The notes: a model not told the origin generated them from the sequence alone. A DNA stretch of 7,636 bases from an uncultured Methanobrevibacter sp. (GCA_905235495.1 CAJOMK010000059.1:1-7636), one strand, 5' to 3'. Counted from the first letter of the stretch, positions 1 through 5,865 are shown. Program-made: numbers and translations.

Positions 1-154
<154 letters not shown>

Positions 155-197
155 AAATAAATTATTAATTTAATATATTTGTATATTTTGATATAAA

Positions 198-210
198 ACT
201 TATATATAAC
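198..210 (+). promoter_or_regulatory. Putative TATA box of the adhesin-like gene
   Basis: The sequence CTTATATATAA (200-210) follows an A-rich stretch (AAAA, 195-198) that could act as a BRE. It lies about 50-60 nt upstream of the start codon at 260, which would put transcription initiation near 225-235 and give a short leader. The surrounding DNA is almost entirely A/T and contains other TATA-like strings (around 214-226), so the exact box is uncertain. Confidence 0.4.
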
Positions 211-771
211 TATTTATAAATATATATTCATTCCAATTTTTTTAATTAGGATGATATTCATGAGGAAGAATAAGTTTATATTTATGGCATTATTATTGAT
301 TGTAAGCTTATTGTGCATTTCTGCAGTAAGCGCTGCAGATGATGTTGCAAGTGATGTTATTGCCGATACAGATACTAATGATGCAACTGTCTTGGGGGAA
401 AGCATAGATGATGCAAGTATTTCAGACAGTCAAAATGAGGAGAACGTATTAACAGAAGATTCTGTTCAGTCTAAAAATTTCACAGAATTGAAAAACCTTA
501 TTGACAATGGTGAAAATGAGATTGAATTGGAATCTGATTATATTTATAATGAGCAAGATAGTTTAGTGCATGGTATTGAGATTAACCATAACTTAACCAT
601 TAATGGAAATGGACATAAACTAGATGGAAATAATCAAGCCGTATTTTCCATATAACATCCAATGCAGTAGTAACATTCAATAACATTAGTTTTGTTAAAG
701 GTAAAACTTCAAGAGAAGGATATGGTGCTGCAATTTGGGCAGATAATGGATGTGCAGTAAAAGCTATAAAC

Positions 772-1040
772 TGTAATTTCACAGGAAATGATGCATATTA
801 TGCTGCTGTTGCACTAATTGATGTTGAAAATTGTATTTTCACAGATAACACTGGATATTTGGGGGTGCTCTCTTTGAGGGTAATGCTACCAATTGTAACT
901 TCACTAAAAATATAGCAAATGAAGGTGGGGTAACAAGCTATTCCAATGCAGACAACTGTATCTTCACATATAATAATGCTGTAGAGAAAGGTGGAGCAAT
1001 GAATAATAGTAAAGCTACCAATTGTACTTTCCAACTCAAT
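772..1040 (+). repeat. Beta-helix rung repeats with CxFTxN motifs
   Basis: Five rungs carry a Cys codon followed by x-Phe-(Thr/Gln)-x-Asn: CNFTGN (TGT at 772), CIFTDN (832), CNFTKN (894), CIFTYN (957) and CTFQLN (1023). The spacings are 60, 62, 63 and 66 nt, so one rung is 20-22 residues. The 62-nt spacing is the only one not divisible by three, and it independently places a 1-nt deletion between the second and third rungs. Glycine-rich GGA motifs (GGALF, GGAMN) precede later rungs. The pattern resembles the polymorphic outer membrane protein (Chlam_PMP) type of parallel beta-helix repeat. Confidence 0.75.
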
Positions 1041-1358
1041 ACTGCTGCAGAAGATAGTGATATACATGATGTAACTTATGATATTTATAAGATTATTGTC
1101 CCAGCATTTTCTGCATCTGACCTTAAGACCTATTATAATTAGGGGGATAAGTTCATTTTTACCATAGCAGGCGATCAAGTCTTCAATGGTGTAAATACTA
1201 CTGTCAGCATTTATAAAAATGGTACTTTTGTAGCTAATTATTCTGCATTATCCGGTTAAGGTTGGACTGTCAATTTGCCTGTAGGTACTTATACTGCTGT
1301 ATTGAGCGTTCTTGGCTCTGATATGGTTCCTTTAAACAGGACTATCACTGTAGCTAAA

Positions 1359-1634
1359 AATCCGACCAAGATTACTGCAAGTGCTGTTACTGCAACTTAC
1401 AATGTTAACAAATACTTGACTATTAAGGTTACTGACGGTAAAGGCAAGGCATTAAGTGGAGTTAAGGTCACTGTCACTTGGGGCCCTGCTAAAACTTACC
1501 CTACTGATAAGAACGGTCAGATTAAGATAAATGTGGCTAAATTGGTTCCTAAAACTTACACAGTTAAGATTACTTTTGCTGGAAATGCCTCTTATGCTGC
1601 TGTGAGCAAGAGCGTAAAAGTTGTAGTCAAAAAG
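1359..1634 (+). repeat. Ig-like repeat 1 of the adhesin-like protein
   Basis: About 92 residues run from KNPTKITASA to SVKVVVKK, with the alternating beta-strand pattern of a bacterial Ig-like or carboxypeptidase-regulatory-like fold: GKGKALSGVKVTVTW, then a DKNGQIKINV turn, then YTVKITFAGNASYAAVSK. It aligns with the following copy in the order GK-(L/V)-x-KVT, (K/S)-(N/K)-G, (Y/F)-T-x-(K/I)-I, (F/Y)-x-G. A further, more diverged domain (GDKFIFTIAG to LNRTITVAK, about 1146-1355) precedes it and is interrupted by the TAA at 1257-1259. Confidence 0.6.
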
Positions 1635-1916
1635 GCAACTCCTAAAATGACTGCTAAGGCTAAGACCTTTAAGGTTAGAGTTAAAACCAAAAAGTATACC
1701 ATTACTCTTAAAAACAATTTAGGTAAAGTAATGAAAAAGACTAAAGTTACTATTACAGTTAACAAGAAAACCTTTAAGGCAACAACCAACAGCAAAGGAG
1801 TAGCTACCTTCAAGATCACTAACTTGAAGAAAAGAGGAAAATTCACTGCTACAATCAAATACACAGGAAGCAAATACTACAACAAAGTAACTAAAAAGGT
1901 AAAAATAACCGTTAAA
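1635..1916 (+). repeat. Ig-like repeat 2 of the adhesin-like protein
   Basis: This is the second copy of the Lys-rich Ig-like unit, from ATPKMTAKAK to KKVKITVK: LGKVMKKTKVTITV, then NSKGVATFKI, then FTATIKYTGSKYYNKVTK. It is strongly basic, as is typical of the membrane-proximal or wall-binding end of methanogen adhesin-like proteins; that role is inferred from family knowledge. No C-terminal transmembrane helix or sorting motif is visible after it. Confidence 0.6.
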
Positions 1917-1947
1917 AATAGATGTATCGAATCATCTTACATTTTTC

Positions 1948-1994
1948 TTTTTTTTTAAATCTCATTATAAGAATTTTTAGCTTTTTTTTTTTTT
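1948..1994 (+). terminator. Double oligo-T terminator after the adhesin-like gene
   Basis: There are nine T at 1948-1956 and thirteen T at 1982-1994, with no GC-rich hairpin. This is the usual archaeal intrinsic terminator form. The first run falls inside the extended reading frame, where it encodes the final FLFF, which suggests the natural stop codon lay further upstream. Confidence 0.65.
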
Positions 1995-2051
1995 AAATTC
2001 TGAATTATTTATTCTCTAAACTTCTTTTAAAAAATAATTTAATGGATATTA

Positions 2052-2099
2052 ATTAAGTTCTAATATTATTAAGTTCTAAGATTATTAAGTTCTAATTTT
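2052..2099. repeat. Three tandem copies of a 16-bp repeat
   Basis: The core ATTAAGTTCTAA starts at 2052, 2068 and 2084, giving an exact period of 16 bp. Each core is followed by a variable 4-nt end (TATT, GATT, TTTT). The array lies between the adhesin terminator and the promoter region of the first DUF2115-like gene. It could be a small minisatellite or a set of binding sites. No dyad symmetry is obvious inside the unit. Confidence 0.85.
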
Positions 2100-2137
2100 A
2101 CTGATTAAGAAAAATTAGGCAGTTTATAATAAATTAT

Positions 2138-2148
2138 TTTTATAATAC
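2138..2148 (+). promoter_or_regulatory. Putative TATA box of the first DUF2115-like gene
   Basis: TTTTATAATAC lies about 60-70 nt upstream of the ATG at 2207, which would put transcription initiation near 2165-2175 and give a leader of roughly 35-40 nt. The flanks are A/T only, so neighbouring TATA-like strings (2124-2130 and 2180-2190) cannot be excluded. Confidence 0.35.
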
Positions 2149-2206
2149 ATAAAAATTTTAAATGATAAAATACTATAGATTATTATAAAATAATTAAGTG
2201 TGAATT

Positions 2207-2770
2207 ATGTTTGAAGAATTGCATGAGCTGTTAAAGGATAAAAAGATTTCAAAGAATGATCTATTGGCTATTTTAAAGGAAAACGCTCAAAAGATATCTG
2301 TTTTTGATTTGATGGATGTTAATCAGTATATACTTCAGGATGTGGAGTTTGTACAGGATAGATATCAGGATGACTTCCGTCAAGTTTATGTTAAGCAATT
2401 CATTGGCCATATAAACAATATTAAAAATGACAATACCGATTATGACAGCAGAGGCAAAAAGGAGAGAATTAATAAGAAACAGTTTGAAAAGTCCTTAGAG
2501 GATTTGCATAAAGTTTATGATGGTGTAGACTTTAACAATGATAAGGTGCAGCTTATTTACTGTTTAGTTTCATTATATGCCACTTTCATATTGGATGAAC
2601 CTATTCATTCACTGGACACTCCTTTCCCAGGCAATTTGAAGATTAAAAAGTTAGGCAAGTTTTATTATTGTCCTGTTAAGGCAACTCAAAAGAATACTGA
2701 AGGGGCAGTTTGCAATATCTGCATTTCACGAGAGATTGATTATGATCCTAAATTAAATGCCAGCAGTTAA
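2207..2770 (+). CDS. DUF2115/UPF0305-like protein, first of two tandem paralogues
   Basis: This 187-residue soluble protein of unknown function has no signal peptide or membrane segment. I assign it to the DUF2115 (UPF0305) family of methanogens from memory of the family's C-terminal signature. Residues 1-120 are mostly helical and charged. The conserved end contains DEPIH (130-134), TPFPG (138-142), YYCPVK (153-158) and C169-x2-C172. Together C155, C169 and C172, perhaps with H134, look like a metal or Fe-S ligand set, which is inference. The position just before TPFPG is Asp where the paralogue has Gly. The start is ATG at 2207 with a weak site, GTGTGA, just upstream. It begins MFEELHELL, matching MFEKFDALI at the start of its neighbour. 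The 65-nt gap to that neighbour fits a tandem duplication and possible co-transcription. Confidence 0.8.
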   Translation: MFEELHELLKDKKISKNDLLAILKENAQKISVFDLMDVNQYILQDVEFVQDRYQDDFRQVYVKQFIGHINNIKNDNTDYDSRGKKERINKKQFEKSLEDLHKVYDGVDFNNDKVQLIYCLVSLYATFILDEPIHSLDTPFPGNLKIKKLGKFYYCPVKATQKNTEGAVCNICISREIDYDPKLNASS

Positions 2771-2827
2771 TGATTATATTTAAAAATAAGTAATTTTACT
2801 AATATAATATAAATAATATGACAATTT

Positions 2828-2832
2828 GTGAT
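2828..2832 (+). promoter_or_regulatory. GTGAT ribosome binding site that sets the start at 2836
   Basis: GTGAT lies exactly 3 nt before ATG 2836. The same GTGAT-N3-ATG arrangement precedes aroE (3418-3422) and the gene at 4361 (4353-4357). It matches the anti-Shine-Dalgarno end of methanogen 16S rRNA. The in-frame ATG at 2818 has only A/T-rich DNA before it. Confidence 0.75.
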
Positions 2833-2835
2833 AGG

Positions 2836-3366
2836 ATGTTTGAAAAGTTTGATGCATTGATAAGTGAAGATGATAAAATATCAAAGGACAATCTTATGAT
2901 TGTCTTAAAGGAAGAGCTTACTGATGTTTCTGTTTTTGATTTGATGATCATATCTGCTGAAATTATTGAAAACAACAAATATGTTCAGGAATCCTATCAG
3001 GAAAAAAGCAAAAAGATTTATATAGACTTTTTCTTAAACAGAGTTAAGGAAATAAGAAGCAATGATACTGTTTATAATGACTATTTCAATAGAGAGGACT
3101 TTGCAGAAAAATTAAACCAATTAAAAGATATTTACAAACATATTTCTACAGATAGAAAAAACAAAAGTCCACTTATTAATTTGGTGGTATCCCTTTACAC
3201 TACATTTGTGCTTGATGAGCCTATTCATCCTATTGGAACTCCTTTCCCTGGCTCTTTAGAGGTTATTGTGGAAAATGGAGTTTATTATTGTCCGGTTAAG
3301 GAGGCTAATATTGATACTCCAAATTCAGTATGCAGATTTTGCATAGCTGAACAGTTGGATTTTTGA
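2836..3366 (+). CDS. DUF2115/UPF0305-like protein, second paralogue
   Basis: This is a 176-residue paralogue of the preceding gene. An upstream in-frame ATG at 2818 would add MTICDR, but I choose 2836 because it has a well-placed GTGAT site and because MFEKFDALI then aligns with the start of the first copy. Shared blocks, numbered from 2836, are KISKDNL (14-20), SVFDLM (32-37), LDEPIH (126-131), TPFPG (135-139), YYCPVK (150-155) and C166-x2-C169. C152, C166 and C169 plus H131 form the same candidate ligand set as in the first copy. This copy keeps Gly before TPFPG and ends CIAEQLDF, so it may be closer to the family norm. The middle of the protein is much more diverged than the C-terminus. 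Function is unknown. aroE starts 59 nt downstream. Confidence 0.8.
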   Translation: MFEKFDALISEDDKISKDNLMIVLKEELTDVSVFDLMIISAEIIENNKYVQESYQEKSKKIYIDFFLNRVKEIRSNDTVYNDYFNREDFAEKLNQLKDIYKHISTDRKNKSPLINLVVSLYTTFVLDEPIHPIGTPFPGSLEVIVENGVYYCPVKEANIDTPNSVCRFCIAEQLDF

Positions 3367-3382
3367 TTAATGATATTGGAAT

Positions 3383-3400
3383 TTTTTATAATTATAAAAA
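3383..3400. promoter_or_regulatory. 18-bp A/T palindrome upstream of aroE
   Basis: TTTTTATAATTATAAAAA is a perfect palindrome in the 59-nt gap before aroE. It contains TATA-like sequence about 35-40 nt upstream of the aroE start, so it might be an internal promoter or a factor binding site. In DNA this AT-rich, palindromes of this length are less surprising than usual. Confidence 0.3.
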
Positions 3401-3425
3401 TTATTAAATTTTTAAAAGTGATATT

Positions 3426-4331
3426 ATGGTAGATGGAAAAACAAAAATATTAGGAGTTATTGGAGACCCTATTGAACATACTTTCTCTCCAGCTATGCAT
3501 AATGCTGGACTTGATGCTTTAAATTTAAATTACATTTATCTTCCATTTCATGTTAAGCCAGATAGATTGAAGGATTGCATTGAAGGTGCAAAGGCTATCG
3601 GTATACAAGGTTTGAATGTAACAATACCACATAAAACCAATGTCATGAAACATCTTGATGAAATCGATCAAGTTGCTTCAATGATTGGTGCAGTAAATAC
3701 CATTCAATTCATTCATGATAAAAATAATGAATCATCCAATCAAAATAATGAAATCAATGTTACAACAAAAGGATTTAACACTGATGGATATGGATGTGTC
3801 CGTGCAATTGAGGAAAAAACTTCAATAAATAACAAAAAAGTTACTATCACAGGTGCAGGTGGAGCAGCAAGGGCAGTTGCATTTCAGATTGCAAATAGTG
3901 GAATTGATGAATTGTCAATATTGAATAGAAATTTCTCCAAAGCGAATTCACTTGCAAATGATTTAAGGTCCAATTTAAGCAATGCCGGAATTGACATTAG
4001 TATAAATAGCTGTGAAATGGTCAATCTAAAAAAAGAATTGGGGAGTTCAGATATATTTATAGATACAACACCTATTGGAATGTATCCTAATGTGAATGAT
4101 AAGGCAATAGCAAGTGCAGATATGCTTCATGAGGATCTTGTTGTAAATGATATAGTTTATACTCCAATAGAAACATCCCTAATAAAAGAGACTCTAAAAG
4201 CCAATGCAGAAGTTGTTTATGGTTATAAGATGCTATTGTACCAAGGGATTAGAAGCTTTGAGATATGGTTAGGTCGTGAAGCCCCTGTAGATGTTATGGA
4301 AAAAGCATTATTGGGTGTTTTAGGCATTTAA
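3426..4331 (+). CDS. aroE: Shikimate dehydrogenase (NADP)
   Basis: This enzyme reduces 3-dehydroshikimate to shikimate with NADPH in the cytoplasm, the fourth step from DAHP (or its archaeal equivalent) toward chorismate and the aromatic amino acids. It has 301 residues. The N-terminal substrate domain has GDPIEHTFSPAMHN (13-26), with T19 and S21 at the usual S-x-S shikimate site, then NVTIPHK (64-70) with the catalytic K70, AVNT with N91, and NTDGYG with the catalytic D120. The NADP domain has GAGGAARA (143-150), NRxxxKA (167-173) for the 2'-phosphate side, and DTTPIGM (213-219). YQG with Q273 closes the active site. Family members are usually about 270-290 residues; the extra length is an Asn-rich insert at 97-115. 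GTGAT at 3418-3422 sits 3 nt before the ATG. The next gene follows after 29 nt, which suggests shared transcription. Confidence 0.96.
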   Translation: MVDGKTKILGVIGDPIEHTFSPAMHNAGLDALNLNYIYLPFHVKPDRLKDCIEGAKAIGIQGLNVTIPHKTNVMKHLDEIDQVASMIGAVNTIQFIHDKNNESSNQNNEINVTTKGFNTDGYGCVRAIEEKTSINNKKVTITGAGGAARAVAFQIANSGIDELSILNRNFSKANSLANDLRSNLSNAGIDISINSCEMVNLKKELGSSDIFIDTTPIGMYPNVNDKAIASADMLHEDLVVNDIVYTPIETSLIKETLKANAEVVYGYKMLLYQGIRSFEIWLGREAPVDVMEKALLGVLGI

Positions 4332-4360
4332 TTGGATAATTTTATTTTTTCAGTGATTAT

Positions 4361-5152
4361 ATGGATTTAGACTTTTTATCAAATTTTGTAGTGGAAAACA
4401 AAGAGGAAGAAAAGATAGAAACTAGAAAGGACTTGTTGAAGTTCTTAAAGCAGATTGGAGTAGACACCCGTTTCGTCAGTTTCTATCAAAAAGGCACAAT
4501 GTCTGATGATTCCGTCATTGATGACTCTGTAAAGTTATATATAGAAAATTTAAGGTTTTCTAAGTTTTCCAGAAAAAGAAGAGATCTTTTCAACAAATAC
4601 TATCCAAATATAGAAGTTGTAATGTCTTCCCTTTTTCAAAAGATATGCTCAAGGTCTTCTAAAACCTTGGCAAATTCCTTAAATCCTCAAGATACTGTTG
4701 TTATTCCTAAGATTGATAATGAGTATAATGAGCTTTTATACATTGTTTTAGAGCCTTATTCAAGGAAGTATGATATTGAATTCATTGAATATGATGAAAA
4801 TATGGATTTAGATGACTTTGATTCTGTCATTTCTCCATTGAATCTTAACCAAGAGGTAAATCATATCTTAAATGATATATTTGAAGGAAAAGGAATAGAA
4901 TGGGGTAAGAAATATGATTTATCCGATATTTTTGATTTGGATTTTGAAGGGAAAAATATTATTTTTCCATTCATAAATGTTCCACAGGAATGGATTAATG
5001 ACTTTTTAGGCATTGAAATGGAATATGAGGTTGATTATGAGAATGAAGACATTGCAGAATCATTCATGGGATTTTTGACTGAAATCAATCCCCAATTCAA
5101 GGAGAATGTATTGGCTGCTTCTTCATTTTTGGAAACTCATCAAAATAATTAA
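4361..5152 (+). CDS. Unrecognised protein; possible PP-loop ATPase relative with a degenerate motif
   Basis: This is a 263-residue acidic, soluble protein with no signal peptide. I do not recognise its family with certainty. Its order of segments resembles TilS/TtcA/Ncs6-type adenine nucleotide alpha-hydrolases. DTVVIPKIDNEYNELLYIVL (111-130) sits where those enzymes have strand, SGGxDS loop and helix. KYDIEFIEYDEN (136-147) resembles the second strand. SPLNLNQEVNHILNDIFEGK (158-177) resembles the xGHNLDDxAxxxLxNxxxG segment. IIFPFINVPQEWINDFLG (200-217) resembles the RPL-x-VPExEIxxYA segment. The SGGxDS motif itself is absent and the DD of the third segment is NQ, so catalysis by the usual mechanism would not be expected. 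GTGAT at 4353-4357 sits 3 nt before the ATG, and aroE ends 29 nt upstream. The existence of the gene is secure; the fold is an inference. Confidence 0.85.
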   Translation: MDLDFLSNFVVENKEEEKIETRKDLLKFLKQIGVDTRFVSFYQKGTMSDDSVIDDSVKLYIENLRFSKFSRKRRDLFNKYYPNIEVVMSSLFQKICSRSSKTLANSLNPQDTVVIPKIDNEYNELLYIVLEPYSRKYDIEFIEYDENMDLDDFDSVISPLNLNQEVNHILNDIFEGKGIEWGKKYDLSDIFDLDFEGKNIIFPFINVPQEWINDFLGIEMEYEVDYENEDIAESFMGFLTEINPQFKENVLAASSFLETHQNN

Positions 5153-5198
5153 TGTTTTTCAAAACTCATAAAAAATATTATACATAGTTAAATAATAT

Positions 5199-5211
5199 AA
5201 AAAATATATAC
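5199..5211 (+). promoter_or_regulatory. Putative TATA box of the split small gene
   Basis: AAAAATATATAC lies about 45-55 nt upstream of the ATG at 5254, inside a 101-nt intergenic gap, and would place transcription initiation near 5230. This suggests the small gene is transcribed separately from the aroE group. The flanking DNA is nearly all A/T, so the assignment is tentative. Confidence 0.35.
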
Positions 5212-5253
5212 ATAATTAATATTAAATAAATTAATTTTATTAGAAGTTGCATT

Positions 5254-5677
5254 ATGGTTAATGAATTTACAGCTGAATTAAATGATGAACAATTTAAAAA
5301 ATATCAAATTTTGCAAGAAAACAATATGACCATCGGTGAACTCATAGATTTAGTTTTTTATTTACGTGATCAGTATGGGGTTCGTAATAATCAGCTTCTT
5401 GAAGATAGGCTTGAAGAATTAACTAATAAGAAACAAGTCTTAAAAGAAAAAAAAAATGAAAAATTCTGATGAAGATGTATCTGAAGAGTTAGACAAAGTA
5501 ATTCGTGAAATTGATGTTGTTGAGAAAATTACAAGTAACTCATTGGACTTTGATGCTAAAAAGAAAATATTAGAAAAAGAATATGCTACTATTGATGAAA
5601 CTTATGATGAGAAAGTACAAGCTCATAAACATGGAATCAAATGAGGTAAATTCTTCAATAGTTTAAAAGGTAACTAA
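5254..5677 (+). pseudogene. Small coiled-coil protein gene, apparently split by an A10 run and a TGA
   Basis: Two short frames, 5254-5469 (71 residues) and 5456-5644 (62 residues), overlap by 14 nt in +1 relation across a run of ten A (5447-5456). With nine A the frames join as LKEKKMKNSDED. The TGA at 5642-5644 is followed in frame by GKFFNSLKGN and a TAA at 5675-5677, and the T-rich terminator begins right after that TAA. Reading TGA as a former TGG gives HGIKWGKFFNSLKGN, a natural-looking basic C-terminus. The repaired product would be about 140 residues and highly charged, with coiled-coil character in ELIDLVFYL...LEDRLEELTNKK and DKVIREIDVVEK. I do not recognise a family and propose no function. 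No GTGAT site precedes the start; GTTGCATT stands in its place. Alternatives are two separate overlapping genes, or one gene expressed through slippage on the A run. Confidence 0.6.
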
Positions 5678-5680
5678 TAC

Positions 5681-5699
5681 TTTTTCTTTTTTCTTTTTT
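5681..5699 (+). terminator. T-rich terminator after the split small gene
   Basis: T runs of 5, 6 and 6, separated by single C residues, begin 3 nt after the TAA at 5675-5677. Together with the T-rich DNA up to about 5790, this fits an archaeal oligo-T terminator for the upstream gene. Confidence 0.55.
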
Positions 5700-5703
5700 A
5701 TTC

Positions 5704-5734
5704 TCTATTTTTAATTTTTATTTACTTTTTATCT
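5704..5734. repeat. 31-bp direct repeat, copy 1
   Basis: This 31-bp pyrimidine-rich unit begins TCTATTTTTAATTTTT and ends ACTTTTTATCT. It is identical to the sequence at 5751-5781, with a start-to-start distance of 47 bp. It lies in the T-rich stretch between the small gene and the pyrG promoter. Confidence 0.9.
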
Positions 5735-5750
5735 ATTTTTTTTCTAATTT

Positions 5751-5781
5751 TCTATTTTTAATTTTTATTTACTTTTTATCT
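5751..5781. repeat. 31-bp direct repeat, copy 2
   Basis: This is a perfect second copy of 5704-5734, separated from it by a 16-bp T-rich spacer (5735-5750). The match stops sharply at both ends, which fits a local duplication rather than simple low complexity. Both copies contain T-runs that could reinforce termination of upstream transcription. The remaining sequence to about 5865 shows no gene. Confidence 0.9.
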
Positions 5782-5865
5782 CTTTTTTAATTTTTCAGTT
5801 AGATTTTTCATTACTATTTTAAAGAAAATTTTTTAAAATTTTTATGCTTTTTAAATTATAAGACA

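Larger units (their letters stand above)
260..1958 (+). pseudogene. Broken adhesin-like surface protein gene (beta-helix plus Ig-like repeats)
   Basis: When repaired, this encodes a secreted adhesin-like protein of the type abundant in Methanobrevibacter. I prefer the start at 260 over the ATG at 251, because AGGATGAT (248-255) then serves as ribosome binding site. The protein begins MRKNKF, followed by a hydrophobic signal segment ending near AVSA|ADD. An acidic spacer comes next, then parallel beta-helix rungs with repeated CxF(T)xN motifs, then two Lys-rich Ig-like repeats. The frame is broken repeatedly. TAA at 653-655 follows an extra TA (or a 1-nt loss), after which the match resumes one frame over with TSNAVVTF. 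A 1-nt loss near 859-865 moves it again, to GGALFEGN. In-frame stops then occur as TAG at 1140-1142 and TAA at 1257-1259. The end probably lost its stop at 1919-1921 and runs through the terminator. The intact pieces are 260-655 and about 1260-1958; the TTG at 1275 is not a real start. Loss of function is very likely, while the family name rests on pattern recognition. Confidence 0.85.

Noticed and set aside
1140..1142. In-frame TAG as a pyrrolysine codon
   Set aside because: A second in-frame stop (TAA) and two frameshifts in the same gene make simple decay far more likely, and adhesin-like proteins are not pyrrolysine proteins.
600..1178. Minus-strand open frames over the adhesin region (600-782, 798-1178)
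   Set aside because: They are antisense shadows of the broken adhesin reading frame, with Cys/Ile-rich implausible translations and no ribosome binding sites. The + strand text is clearly the coding one.
1592..1873. Minus-strand hydrophobic frame opposite the Ig-like repeats
   Set aside because: Its Leu/Val-rich translation is simply the complement of Lys/Thr-rich repeat codons. It has no start signal and should not be taken for a membrane protein.
1275..1958. A separate 227-residue gene starting at TTG 1275
   Set aside because: The frame continues upstream of the TAA at 1257-1259 with matching Ig-like text, there is no ribosome binding site, and no signal peptide is present. It is the 3' part of the broken adhesin gene.
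2207..5152. A defence or toxin-antitoxin system formed by the DUF2115-like pair and neighbours
   Set aside because: No nuclease, toxin, effector or mobile-element signatures are visible, and the neighbours include the housekeeping gene aroE. The tandem pair is better explained as gene duplication.
5642..5644. TGA as a selenocysteine codon in the small gene
   Set aside because: There is no SECIS-like structure, the predicted family is not a redox protein, and the frame is also broken at A10. Mutation of a Trp codon is simpler.
5704..5781. CRISPR-like array
   Set aside because: There are only two repeats, the 16-bp spacer is too short, the repeats are low-complexity pyrimidine tracts, and no cas genes are present.
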